Positions 7,281 through 16,339 are shown, numbered from the stretch's first letter. The stretch: DNA of 64,000 bases from Bacteroidota bacterium (GCA_016720935.1 JADKJP010000002.1:434001-498000), one strand, 5' to 3'. The notes: generated by a model not told the origin, from the sequence alone. Numbers and translations: made by a program.

Positions 7281-7583
7281 TTACATATTGCAATGACAAT
7301 GTTCAATCACTGAAACAATCTTTGCCAGCTCCTTTTCTTTCAGGGAATAATAAATATTAATTCCTTCTCTTTCGGATTTTAGCAGACCCTTGATACGCAT
7401 ATTGGATAAATGATGCGAAACAAGCGATTGTTCACAGCCTAATACTGAACACAGCTCATTCACCGACAAACGATCATTTTCTTCCAATAAATGAATAATC
7501 GATAAACGTGTCGGGTGGGCAATGGTTTTAAGGATGTAGGCAGCCTTTTCCAATTTATTTTTTGTGAGTTTCATAATTGACAA
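7281..7583 (-). CDS. ArsR-family repressor, probable sulfide/persulfide sensor
   Basis: 100 residues, a winged helix-turn-helix. The signatures are AHPTRLSIIHLLEE, the recognition region EQSLVSHHLSNMRIKGLL and the wing SEREGINIYYSL. Cysteines occur at 45 and 50 (ELCSVLGCEQ) and at 96 and 98 (HCHCNM). One pair near the DNA-binding region and another at the C-terminus recall the redox pair of BigR/SqrR-type persulfide sensors, though CadC/SmtB-like metal sensing is also possible. MKLTKN at 7574 is an alternative start. The operator at 7593-7608 overlaps its own upstream region, so autorepression is likely. Confidence 0.9.
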   Translation of the reverse strand: MSIMKLTKNKLEKAAYILKTIAHPTRLSIIHLLEENDRLSVNELCSVLGCEQSLVSHHLSNMRIKGLLKSEREGINIYYSLKEKELAKIVSVIEHCHCNM

Positions 7584-7592
7584 TGCAAATAT

Positions 7593-7608
7593 ATGAACAT
7601 ATTTTCAT
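7593..7608. promoter_or_regulatory. ArsR/SmtB-type operator before arsR
   Basis: ATGAA-CATATT-TTCAT lies 10 bp upstream of the arsR start in the arsR-sqr divergent region. It shares ATGAACATATWTTCATAT with the tauE site. It could also affect sqr, whose -7 box lies about 77 bp away. Confidence 0.75.
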
Positions 7609-7684
7609 ATGTCAATATGATCTTAATCAAATGCTATGTAAATAGCTGTAATTCAATAATATAAAGTAATGAAATTTATATTTA

Positions 7685-7692
7685 TATCTTTG
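7685..7692 (+). promoter_or_regulatory. Putative -7 promoter box for sqr
   Basis: TATCTTTG matches the Bacteroidota consensus TAnnTTTG exactly and sits about 90 bp before the preferred sqr start. No clear TTTG -33 element was found at the usual distance. Confidence 0.45.
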
Positions 7693-7780
7693 AATACTGA
7701 GTAAATGCAGTGCAACACATGACTGCAGTCACAGTGCTTCTTTTCTGGCCGGAGTACTTTTGAAGCGTAAATTCAACATT

Positions 7781-9046
7781 ATGAAAAAGCAATTCAACGT
7801 AGTGATCATCGGCGGCGGAACCGGTGGAATTATGACAGCAGCTCAACTCAAAAGAAAAAACAACAAATTGTCCATTGCAATTCTGGAACCAAGAACAGAC
7901 CATTGGTATCAGCCCGCATGGACATTGGTTGGAGCGGGTACTTTTAATTTCCGATCTACCCGTCGAGATGAAGCAAAACTGATCCCCCCCGGAGTTGAAT
8001 GGATCCGCGATTTCGCTACCACTTTTGAACCGGAAAAAAATATTGTCAATACTAAAGCGAGCGGACAAATCGGGTACGATTATCTCGTGTTGAGCCCGGG
8101 AATACAAAATGATTTAGAAGCATTGCCAGGACTAAAGGAAGCTTTGGAAACAGATTTTGTCTGTAGCAATTATCTTGATCCTGAAAAAACATTTCGCGTT
8201 CTTAAAAACTTCAAAGGCGGAAATGCTGTCTTTACACAACCGACTACTCCAATCCGCTGCGGAGGTGCCCCTCAGAAAATCATGTATCTGACAGAAGATT
8301 ATTTGCGGAAGCATCACCTGCGCGATAAATCCAATGTCATCTTCGCTACACCGGGCTCAGTAATTTTCGGCGTTAAAGTATTCGCTGATACACTTACTGA
8401 AATTATCAAAAAGCGTCAGATCGTTTTCAAACCGTTCTATGCACCTGTACTTATTGACTCAAAGAAAAAAGAAATCACTTTTCGTTATGTGAATCCTAAT
8501 CCGGGCCCAACAGCGATTGAAATGAATGCAAAAATTTCTGAAGTGGCCACAGCTCCGGATCTGATTACGATTCCTTACGAAATGTTGCACCTCGCACCCC
8601 CACAATCCGCTCCGGACTTTATCAAACAATCTCCTTTTGCTTATGCTGATGGAGTGAATAAAGGCTGGCTCGAAGTGGACATTCATACTTTGCAACATCC
8701 GAAGTATAAGAACGTATTTGGTATCGGTGATTCTGCTGCATTGCCTACTGCCAAAACCGGTGCAGCTATCCGCAAGCAAGCCCCTGTTGTCGTTGAAAAT
8801 ATCCTACGCCTGATGAACAATCAATCATTTGGCGAACATCAATACAGCGGCTACTCTTCCTGCCCGATTGTCACAGGCTATGGAGAAATGCTATTGTGCG
8901 AATTCAAATACGATAACATCCGCGACAGCGATCCATTACTCAAACGATTTGTGGATACCACAAAATCAAAATGGAGTATGTGGATACTTAAAAAATACGG
9001 CCTCCCCTGGCTGTACTGGAATATGATGATGAAAGGGAGGATGTGA
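7781..9046 (+). CDS. sqr: Sulfide:quinone oxidoreductase, type II
   Basis: 421 residues from the ATG at 7781. A start 21 nt earlier is open, but the dinucleotide-binding strand begins at MKKQFNVVIIGGGTGG. It has the FAD motif GGGTGG, a second glycine-rich region SPGIQND and FGIGDSAALPTAKTG. Two cysteines, Cys160 in RCGGAPQK and Cys361 in SSCPIVTGYGE, match the catalytic pair of mitochondrial-type (type II) SQR. It oxidises sulfide at the membrane, reduces quinone and forms persulfide. It faces arsR divergently and precedes the YeeE/YedE genes. Confidence 0.92.
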   Translation: MKKQFNVVIIGGGTGGIMTAAQLKRKNNKLSIAILEPRTDHWYQPAWTLVGAGTFNFRSTRRDEAKLIPPGVEWIRDFATTFEPEKNIVNTKASGQIGYDYLVLSPGIQNDLEALPGLKEALETDFVCSNYLDPEKTFRVLKNFKGGNAVFTQPTTPIRCGGAPQKIMYLTEDYLRKHHLRDKSNVIFATPGSVIFGVKVFADTLTEIIKKRQIVFKPFYAPVLIDSKKKEITFRYVNPNPGPTAIEMNAKISEVATAPDLITIPYEMLHLAPPQSAPDFIKQSPFAYADGVNKGWLEVDIHTLQHPKYKNVFGIGDSAALPTAKTGAAIRKQAPVVVENILRLMNNQSFGEHQYSGYSSCPIVTGYGEMLLCEFKYDNIRDSDPLLKRFVDTTKSKWSMWILKKYGLPWLYWNMMMKGRM

Positions 9047-9050
9047 GATT

Positions 9051-9113
9051 GAATTATGAGTTATGAATTAAGAATTATGAGTTCCTAGTTCTTAATTCTT
9101 AATTCTTAATAAT
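9051..9113. repeat. Heptamer array arranged as an inverted pair
   Basis: GAATTAT, GAGTTAT, GAATTAA, GAATTAT, GAGTTCC are followed by TAGTTCT, TAATTCT, TAATTCT, TAATAAT. The right half is roughly the reverse complement of the left, so the transcript can fold into an AT-rich hairpin centred near 9084. It starts 4 nt after the sqr stop and may act as a weak terminator or insulator. Confidence 0.75.
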
Positions 9114-9161
9114 TTTAAGACGAAACAAGTTAATAATTAATTCAGTTAAATAGTAGATCAC

Positions 9162-9273
9162 CAATCTGCAATCACCAATCTACAATCACCAATCTACAAT
9201 CACCAATCTACAATCACCAATCTGCAATCACCAATCACCAATCAACAATCAACAATCAACAATCACCAATCAT
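9162..9273 (+). repeat. (CAATCNN)16 heptamer array abutting the yeeE start
   Basis: Sixteen uninterrupted 7-bp units, each CAATC plus two variable bases, fill 112 bp and end at the base before the ATG at 9274. The variable pair is not random: units with TA or TG alternate with AC for ten units, then AC, AA, AA, AA, AC, AT. The word is the same as at 989-1058. Confidence 0.95.
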
Positions 9274-9879
9274 ATGGTCCCCGAATTCCTCCTTCATCTA
9301 AAAGAAATCATCTCCCAGCCATGGCCCTGGTATGTTTCTGGTCCTTTACTGGCGATACTCATGTTCCTCTTACTATACCTCGGACACGAGTTTGGGATAT
9401 CTGAAAACTTCCGCATTATGTGTGCCGCAGATGGCGCGGGAGAAATCAATGAGTTTTTTAAATTCGATTGGGTCTCCGGTGGATGGAACCTGATGGTAGC
9501 TCTTGGTGCCGTCTTTGGCGGTTACCTGGCGGCACATTATTTTGTTCCCGTTGGCGGAAATATAGCGCACGTTTCCCAGGCAACAGTAAACAGCCTCAAC
9601 GAAATGGGTTTTAATGTCGAAAATGGAAAAGTTCCATTGGTTCCTTACTTCTATGACTGGCAATACCTGTTCACCTGGCGCGGACTGCTCATCATCGCCG
9701 GTGGCGGATTCCTTGTCGGCTTTGGTGCACGTTACGCAGGTGGATGTACTTCCGGCCACGCAATCAGTGGTTTGTCCGCTCTTCAATTACCATCTCTCAT
9801 TGCTGTAGTCGGCTTCTTCATGGGCGGACTTGTAATGACCTGGCTGATCTTCCCTCTTATTTTTCCCTGGATACACTAA
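9274..9879 (+). CDS. YeeE/YedE family transporter, larger half
   Basis: 201 residues, strongly hydrophobic with about five membrane segments. The signature ARYAGGCTSGHAISGLSALQ carries the conserved cysteine of the YeeE/YedE (thiosulfate transporter-like) family. The full family often has two homologous halves; here they are separate genes, as in PmpA/PmpB-type pairs associated with ArsR regulators and BlhA-type dioxygenases. It likely takes up or moves thiosulfate or another sulfur species. The start follows the heptamer array, and the second half begins 12 nt downstream. Confidence 0.9.
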   Translation: MVPEFLLHLKEIISQPWPWYVSGPLLAILMFLLLYLGHEFGISENFRIMCAADGAGEINEFFKFDWVSGGWNLMVALGAVFGGYLAAHYFVPVGGNIAHVSQATVNSLNEMGFNVENGKVPLVPYFYDWQYLFTWRGLLIIAGGGFLVGFGARYAGGCTSGHAISGLSALQLPSLIAVVGFFMGGLVMTWLIFPLIFPWIH

Positions 9880-9891
9880 ACCTCTCTGCAT

Positions 9892-10305
9892 ATGAAAATG
9901 TCCCGTTATATATTTATTGGAATGCTGCTCGGTTTCACTTTATACAAGAGTGAAGCAGTTTCCTGGTTCCGCATTTATGAAATGTTTCACTTCCAGAATT
10001 TCCACATGTTCGGAATCATCGGTTCGGCTATCGCTGTTGGAATTCTTCTTGTTCAAATGATCAAGATGATGGAAATGAAAACTGTTGAAGGAAATAAAAT
10101 AGTCATTCGCGATAAAAACAAAACTATACCACGCTATCTCATCGGAGGTTTTATCTTCGGATTGGGTTGGGCAATTGCAGGAGCTTGCCCTGCACCGATG
10201 TTCATCCTTCTGGGTGCCGGATATACTGTTTTTGTCGTTTATCTTCTTGCTGCAATGACCGGCACATTTGTTTACGGAATGCTTCGCAAACGTTTGCCGC
10301 ATTAG
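9892..10305 (+). CDS. YeeE/YedE family transporter, smaller half
   Basis: 137 residues with four hydrophobic segments. The signature FGLGWAIAGACPAPMFILLG contains the conserved cysteine of the second YeeE/YedE half. It begins 12 nt after the larger-half gene and ends just before a strong terminator. The two are therefore almost certainly one transcription unit and one transporter. A start at the second Met (9898) is possible. Confidence 0.9.
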   Translation: MKMSRYIFIGMLLGFTLYKSEAVSWFRIYEMFHFQNFHMFGIIGSAIAVGILLVQMIKMMEMKTVEGNKIVIRDKNKTIPRYLIGGFIFGLGWAIAGACPAPMFILLGAGYTVFVVYLLAAMTGTFVYGMLRKRLPH

Positions 10306-10336
10306 TTTGCTTTTTTCATAATGAATAATTGTGTGG

Positions 10337-10372
10337 GCCGTAAATCTGACAGGATTTACGGCTTTCTTTTTT
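10337..10372 (+). terminator. Rho-independent terminator
   Basis: GCCGTAAATC and GATTTACGGC form a perfect 10-bp stem with a 6-nt loop, followed by TTTCTTTTTT. It ends the sqr/yeeE/yedE unit. Confidence 0.9.
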
Positions 10373-10444
10373 GATTTCACTTAAATGGATTTATTCAATT
10401 ATCTGGATAGAAATAATATCTTCGCCATTCTATAATCCCCTGCT

Positions 10445-11509
10445 ATGAAATCAATCCTGGTATTTGTTTTATTGTTATCATCTGTTTTTACCCATGCACA
10501 AACGTACAGTGGCCCCGAAAGCGTAGAGTACGATTATGCCGCAAGAAGATGGTTGATCGCGAATACAAGCAGTCACCAGGTTTTGTCAAGAGATAGTAGC
10601 GGAACACTGAGTATTTTTGTATCCGGACTCGGAAGCGGTCCGTATGGAATCGAAATTGTAGGAGATACACTTTTTTGTTGCTCCGGAGGAAGCATTAAAG
10701 GATACTTACTTTCAACCGGAGCTTCCGTATTTAATCTGAATTTAGGAGCGTCCTTTCTAAACGGGATGACACACGACAATTCAGGAAATCTGATTGCAAC
10801 TGATTTTTCATCAAAGAAAATTTTCAAAATAAATATTGCCGCTCAGACTTTTTCCGCGATTACCGGTGTATTGACAACCACTCCCAATGGAATTGTTTTT
10901 GATTCCCTGAATAACCGCTGTGTTTATGTGAATTGGGGAAGCAATGCACCAATTTGCGCAATTGACATGATCACAAATGCCATCACCACACTTACACCCA
11001 CAACATTGAGCAGTTGCGACGGCGTGACACGCGATGGGTCCGGCAGATATTATGTAAGTACATGGGGAACACAAAGTGTTGTTCGATTCGACAGCTCTTT
11101 TGCAGGGCCTCCCACCACTGTGGCAACGAACCTTAGCAGTCCTGCTGATATTTATTATAATGTAATGGGTGATACCCTTGCTATTCCTAATTCCGGCAAT
11201 AATACAGTAACATTTGTTTATTTTCCCTCTACAGTAGATGTTCATGAACAAGATCTGAATTCAAACATTGATCTTTATCCAAATCCGTTAAAAGCAGGAG
11301 CTTCGTTAAATATCGCGATGAAGAATAGTAAGCTGGTCAGAATGGAGCTTCTTAACAACCAGGGACAAATTGTTGTTTCACATGTATCCCATGATTTCTC
11401 TTTGAGTAAACTTTTCAAGTTAGAAACAACAGGACTAAAACCCGGATTGTATTTTCTCAGGATGATTTCAGAAAATATGCAAAATGTTAAAGTGGTGATG
11501 ATTGATTAA
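10445..11509 (+). CDS. T9SS-secreted SMP-30/NHL-like propeller protein
   Basis: 354 residues. The signal peptide is MKSILVFVLLLSSVFTHAQ. Repeated propeller-blade segments follow: GPESVEYDYAARRWLIANTS, FVSGLGSGPYGIEIVGDTL, LNGMTHDNSGNLIATDFSS and TTTPNGIVFDSLNNRCVYVN. They resemble SMP-30/gluconolactonase-like propellers. The C-terminal ~80 residues (IDLYPNPLKAGASLNIAM, GLKPGLYFLRM) are a T9SS type A sorting domain. The 3' end overlaps the open frame of the next gene. No enzyme activity can be assigned. Confidence 0.82.
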   Translation: MKSILVFVLLLSSVFTHAQTYSGPESVEYDYAARRWLIANTSSHQVLSRDSSGTLSIFVSGLGSGPYGIEIVGDTLFCCSGGSIKGYLLSTGASVFNLNLGASFLNGMTHDNSGNLIATDFSSKKIFKINIAAQTFSAITGVLTTTPNGIVFDSLNNRCVYVNWGSNAPICAIDMITNAITTLTPTTLSSCDGVTRDGSGRYYVSTWGTQSVVRFDSSFAGPPTTVATNLSSPADIYYNVMGDTLAIPNSGNNTVTFVYFPSTVDVHEQDLNSNIDLYPNPLKAGASLNIAMKNSKLVRMELLNNQGQIVVSHVSHDFSLSKLFKLETTGLKPGLYFLRMISENMQNVKVVMID

Positions 11510-11516
11510 AAATTCA

Positions 11517-12173
11517 ATGGCAAACAGAAAACATGTTAGTAAATTAATTTTGCTGGCTGTTGTTCTTTTTTCAGCAACCCCGGCTTTAGCCCAACATACA
11601 GCAAGACAAAAATTCAAGGCACTTAGTTCTCCCGAAAAAACCTGGGTTCTACTTCATCCTTTTGTGGCAAAGAAAGCACTGAAACTTTCCGAGCTGGCAC
11701 GAGCCGAAAGTAAAACTCTCATGTCTGACCCTGGACTGGATGGGGATGATAATGGCGGGCAGGTGGATGCATTCCGACACGCTTACTGGATGGCGCTACT
11801 GTCCCAGCACATGTGCTGGCGTAAAGCCAGAAGTCTGGGTATTGCTCATGAAAAGGGCAATTACATAAACTGGAAAAAGCACAAACTGGAAGATAAGGCA
11901 TTACCTGATTCCATGGCTTCTGTGATGGATTTGACGAATAATTCCTATGGCATTCAAATTAGCAGACAATACGGTAAAATTGACGGGGACACATTGAAAA
12001 CAATGATCATAAATGCAATTCTGGAAGGGAAACTGAGTATTCTTTGGAAAAATAAAGAGGGAAAATTCCTTGATTGCGATGGAATTTTATCAGATGATCA
12101 AATCAGGATGGAGAATTGGTGTAAATCACGATGCCTGGTTACTTCTAATAGGGTTCTTAAGAAGGATAATTGA
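11517..12173 (+). CDS. Exported DUF6973-like protein
   Basis: 218 residues from the ATG at 11517 (the frame is open to 11502, overlapping the previous stop). A signal peptide (KLILLAVVLFSATPALAQ) precedes the domain. The conserved core has WVLLHPFVAKKALKLSELA, GGQVDAFRHAYWMALLSQ, GIAHEKGN and DLTNNSYGIQI. The buried His, Asp and Glu residues resemble the Bacteroidota family DUF6973. Function is unknown. The gene is 7 nt after a T9SS propeller gene and may be co-transcribed with it. Confidence 0.65.
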   Translation: MANRKHVSKLILLAVVLFSATPALAQHTARQKFKALSSPEKTWVLLHPFVAKKALKLSELARAESKTLMSDPGLDGDDNGGQVDAFRHAYWMALLSQHMCWRKARSLGIAHEKGNYINWKKHKLEDKALPDSMASVMDLTNNSYGIQISRQYGKIDGDTLKTMIINAILEGKLSILWKNKEGKFLDCDGILSDDQIRMENWCKSRCLVTSNRVLKKDN

Positions 12174-12301
12174 TGAACGGGCTAATAAATTTTAACTTTT
12201 GTTGAATCTCATCAGCCCCTTGATCCGTATTTAATTTCGACTTCATTGCCAGTCAGCTAATAAACCCGACCTTCGTAGTCTACCGGTTTTATAATTTAAA
12301 G

Positions 12302-15300
12302 ATGCTTAATAAAAAAGTTATTCTGTGGTTTGTACTTCTGTCGGCCGCCTTCAGAGCGGATGCGCAGCTTTTCATCAACGAAATCATGAGTAATAACCAG
12401 AATACCATCCAGGACAATGATGGAGATTATTCTGATTGGATAGAACTCTACAATGCCGGTGCCAGTGCCGTAAACCTGCAAGGATATGGCTTATCCGATA
12501 ATCCGGATAGTTTGCTCAAATATGTCTTCCCTTCCAAAACCATTGCTGCAGGCGGTTTTCTGAGGGTTTGGTGTTCCGGTAAAAATGTATCCATAACAGG
12601 AGTCGCAGCACAAACAAATTTTTCATTGAGTTCACAGGGAGAGAATATTTACCTGAGTGATCCGGCAGGAACGGTTTTGGATAATGTCCCGGGTGTTTTT
12701 CTTCCTGCTGACAAGACATACGGACGTTTTCCCAATGGCTCTGCTACGCTTGCTTATCTGAGTGGTCCTACTCCTGCTGCAAGTAACAATACTGTAACTA
12801 CACTGCAGGGAGTAATTACACAAAAGCCTTTGTTTAGCCAACCCGGAGGATTGTTTGCAGATTCGTTATATCTCACACTTACTTCACCTGATGTAAATCT
12901 GGAAGTCCGTTATACTCTTGATGGTTCTGATCCGTCGAATTCCTCATCCGTGTTTTCAGCACCATTGCTCATTAAAAACAGAGATGCCGATACGAATTTT
13001 TATTCGATGATCCGTACCTGTTACAATGTACACTTCTGGCTTCCCGACTGGCATCCGCCTCTTGGAAATGTTTTTAAGGCGACAGTTGTGAGAGCAAGGC
13101 TTTTCAGAAACGGATATTTACCCGGTCCGATTCAAACGTATACTTATTTTGTAGACGACAGCATTTTTGGACGATATGGAAATTTACCCATCGTTTCTGT
13201 TGTTTCTGATCCGCGGAATTTGTTTAATGATACGACTGGTATCTATGTTCCGGGAATCAATTACCAGCCGAGTACATTCAACGCGAATTATTATTTACCC
13301 TGGGACAGACCGGCAAATATTGAAATGTATATGCCGGATGGAAGCTCTGCATTCAATAGTAATTTCAGGATCAATGTAAACGGACAAAGCTCTCCTTCAA
13401 GTCCACAGAAGGGATTGAATGTAAATGCCACCAGTGATTATGGCGACAGTAAAATTAATTACCCTTTGTTTGCCAATACCGTCGGTCCTGCAAGACTTAT
13501 CGATAAGTTTGACAAAATAAAATTGCGTGCATGGGGAAGCGATCGTGACAAGGCACTTTTTCGTGATGCTTTCAGTACACAATTTATGCACCGGACAAAT
13601 CTTGATTATGAAGCCTACCGTCCGGTTGTGGTTTTTATCGATGGAGAATACTGGGGCTTACAGGAATTAAGAGAACGTGATCGTGACCATACCTATTATA
13701 CTGCCCATTATTTGATCGATGGTAAAAATCCGGGAGTGGACATTTTGGAAGGAGCGGGAGCGAATGTACTGGAAGGAGATTCCGTCAACTGGACTAACCT
13801 GATGGATTTTATCAATACACATCCGCTTTCTGATTCCGCGAATTATGCATATGTAAAAACACAGGTGGACATCAGGAGTTTCATGCTGCATTATTTGTTC
13901 AGCATCTATATGTCGCGTTCCGACTGGCCGGATCAGAATGAAGCGAAGTGGAGATCCAGAGCACCGGATGGAAAATGGAAATGGATCATGTGGGACATGG
14001 ATGCTACTGTGGCCTATTATCTGAATCCATGGTACGACATGTTTACACAGGCAATTATTGGCAGCAGAGGATATGGACCTTCTGATCTGCTCAATTCCTT
14101 TCTTACCAATACAGAATTTCGAAATGATTGGGTGAATCTTTTCGCGGATTTTATGAATACGGAGTTTCTGTCTTCTCTTATGCAAAATAAGGTAAATGTG
14201 ATGCGCAATGAGTTATTGCCCTATATGACAGAATATCAGAATCGCTGGCAAACAAATTATAATTTCCAGGCACAGACTGACAGCATGAAATGGTGGGTGA
14301 GTTTAAGATCACAATTTTGCAAGTCTCAAATACTTTCCACATTCACCTTGCCAAATTATTATGCTTTACACCTGAATATTTCTGATACAATTAAAGGGAA
14401 AATTCAAGTCAGCACAGTACTGCTCGATGAAAATACCGCGAGAGCAAGTGCTCATACCTTCCCCTGGACTGGTGTTTATTTTCAGGATGTACCGGTTCCT
14501 GTTACAGCAATTGCAAGACCCGGTTATAAGTTTATCCGATGGCTGGAAACAAATGATACCAGTTCAACGATACGAATTAGTTTGTTGAACGACACAGTTT
14601 TCACCGCCATGTTTGATGTAGATACTACATATGTTCCTCAGATGCAGCCGGTAATTAATGAAGTAATGTCTTCCAATCTTTCCGCCGTCGCGGATAATTA
14701 TGGTGAATATGATGACTGGCTGGAAATCTATAATCCAAATCCGGATACAATCGATATCGGCGACTATTATCTAAGTGATAATTTGATCCTGCCAACGCGG
14801 TTTAAAATTTTATCAGGAACAGATTCTACAAAGATCCCACCCTATGGTTTTTTATTGATCTGGGCGGATGATGATATGGAGCAAGGTTTATTGCATACTA
14901 ATTTTAAATTCAACAGTACCGGGGATCATGTCTATTTATACGCTCCCGATGGAGAAAGTCTTCTCGACTCTATTTCTTTCGGAACACTGAACACAGATGT
15001 TTCCTACGGCCGGGCATATGACGCATCTCCGGACTGGATCAATTTTTCCGTCCCTACTCCCGGAGCAACAAATGTGAACACTCCCGCTCAAAATCTTGTG
15101 ATCAACGAATTAATGCCACTGAACACATCGGTGATTGCTGATAATCATGGTCAGTTTGATCCATGGATTGAAATATATAATCCCAATTCAGATACGCTGG
15201 ATCTTGCAGGCTGGTACATGACCAATGACGGAGGAATACCGCAGAAGTTCAGATTTGCTTTTAATAACGACTCCACGAAAATTCCACCCTATGGTTTCAA

Positions 15301-16207
15301 ATTACTCTGGGCGGATGCAACAACAGAACAGGGAGCTTTACATCTGAATTTCAGACTGACCAATCAGGGAGATTGTGTATTGTTATACAAACCGAATGAT
15401 ACAAGCCTGTCGGATTTTGTATGCATTGGCAGTTTGTCCCAGAATGTTTCGCGAGGCAGAAAATACGATGCATCACCAACCTGGATCGATTTCTTTGTGT
15501 CAACACCAAACGCGACAAATCAAACTTCTCCGGCTGAGTTTGTGCTGATCAATGAAGTGCAGACAATCAATATCTCCACACAACAAGACAATTATGGAGA
15601 GTTCGCTCCCTGGATTGAACTTTATAATCCAAACTCCGATACCTTGAACCTGGAAGGTTGGTACATGAGCAATGATCCGGGAGATGTAAATTATTTCCGT
15701 TTCCCCTATGATAATGATTCGACAAAAATTTCACCACATGGATTTATGCTGCTTTGGGGCGATGGACAATCACAACAGGGAATTCGTCATTTGAATTTTC
15801 AACTGATCAACAGTGGTGAATGTGTGATACTTTCAAAACCCAATTCTTCCCTCTCTGATTCCGTTTGTTATGCAAATATTCCTGCTGACTATTCTTATGG
15901 AAGAATCAATGATGGAAATGCAAGCTGGATGAATTTTGTAATCCCGACACCGGATTCGAATAATGTGGATTTGTTTACTGGCTTTGATATAAATCTCAAT
16001 TCTGATACCTTGTTTTTGTTTCCAAATCCTGCCAAAAGTGGGAAGGTCTATTTGAATCATGCTATCAATGGAGTTCTAACTGATTCTCAGGGTCGTGAAA
16101 TGCACAGGTTAATGAATGAAGATCGCTTTGATATCAGTGGATTTGCTTCAGGTGTTTATATATTAAATACAGACGACAGGAAGCATCTTAAATTGATCGT
16201 ACAATAA
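12302..16207 (+). CDS. Large secreted CotH-kinase / lamin-tail protein with T9SS domain
   Basis: 1301 residues. A signal peptide (1-22) is followed by a lamin-tail domain (about 23-140: LFINEIMSNN, DYSDWIELYN). Next come a chitobiase C-like segment (about 180-235: VRYTLDGSDPSNSS) and a CotH-type kinase-like region (about 294-640, with WKWIMWDMDATV). An InlB-like repeat lies near 733 (VTAIARPGYKFIRWLE). Three more lamin-tail domains start near 780, 933 and 1080, and a T9SS sorting domain (LFLFPNPAKSG) ends the protein. CotH proteins phosphorylate spore-coat proteins in Bacillus; in Bacteroidota their substrates are unknown. Expected to be anchored at the cell surface. Confidence 0.88.
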   Translation: MLNKKVILWFVLLSAAFRADAQLFINEIMSNNQNTIQDNDGDYSDWIELYNAGASAVNLQGYGLSDNPDSLLKYVFPSKTIAAGGFLRVWCSGKNVSITGVAAQTNFSLSSQGENIYLSDPAGTVLDNVPGVFLPADKTYGRFPNGSATLAYLSGPTPAASNNTVTTLQGVITQKPLFSQPGGLFADSLYLTLTSPDVNLEVRYTLDGSDPSNSSSVFSAPLLIKNRDADTNFYSMIRTCYNVHFWLPDWHPPLGNVFKATVVRARLFRNGYLPGPIQTYTYFVDDSIFGRYGNLPIVSVVSDPRNLFNDTTGIYVPGINYQPSTFNANYYLPWDRPANIEMYMPDGSSAFNSNFRINVNGQSSPSSPQKGLNVNATSDYGDSKINYPLFANTVGPARLIDKFDKIKLRAWGSDRDKALFRDAFSTQFMHRTNLDYEAYRPVVVFIDGEYWGLQELRERDRDHTYYTAHYLIDGKNPGVDILEGAGANVLEGDSVNWTNLMDFINTHPLSDSANYAYVKTQVDIRSFMLHYLFSIYMSRSDWPDQNEAKWRSRAPDGKWKWIMWDMDATVAYYLNPWYDMFTQAIIGSRGYGPSDLLNSFLTNTEFRNDWVNLFADFMNTEFLSSLMQNKVNVMRNELLPYMTEYQNRWQTNYNFQAQTDSMKWWVSLRSQFCKSQILSTFTLPNYYALHLNISDTIKGKIQVSTVLLDENTARASAHTFPWTGVYFQDVPVPVTAIARPGYKFIRWLETNDTSSTIRISLLNDTVFTAMFDVDTTYVPQMQPVINEVMSSNLSAVADNYGEYDDWLEIYNPNPDTIDIGDYYLSDNLILPTRFKILSGTDSTKIPPYGFLLIWADDDMEQGLLHTNFKFNSTGDHVYLYAPDGESLLDSISFGTLNTDVSYGRAYDASPDWINFSVPTPGATNVNTPAQNLVINELMPLNTSVIADNHGQFDPWIEIYNPNSDTLDLAGWYMTNDGGIPQKFRFAFNNDSTKIPPYGFKLLWADATTEQGALHLNFRLTNQGDCVLLYKPNDTSLSDFVCIGSLSQNVSRGRKYDASPTWIDFFVSTPNATNQTSPAEFVLINEVQTINISTQQDNYGEFAPWIELYNPNSDTLNLEGWYMSNDPGDVNYFRFPYDNDSTKISPHGFMLLWGDGQSQQGIRHLNFQLINSGECVILSKPNSSLSDSVCYANIPADYSYGRINDGNASWMNFVIPTPDSNNVDLFTGFDINLNSDTLFLFPNPAKSGKVYLNHAINGVLTDSQGREMHRLMNEDRFDISGFASGVYILNTDDRKHLKLIVQ

Positions 16208-16339
16208 AAAGCTGAAATTTTCCTTAAAAAGGTACCTTAAACAGCATTTATTTACTCCGGGAAACCGGAATGTGAAAGCCTGTTAATTATTTCCATAAAT
16301 CACCCCAAACTTCTATTTTTACTTCACAAATTTGATCCT

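Noticed and set aside
13667..14185. 172-residue minus-strand frame
   Set aside because: Antisense to the CotH region; composition typical of shadow frames.
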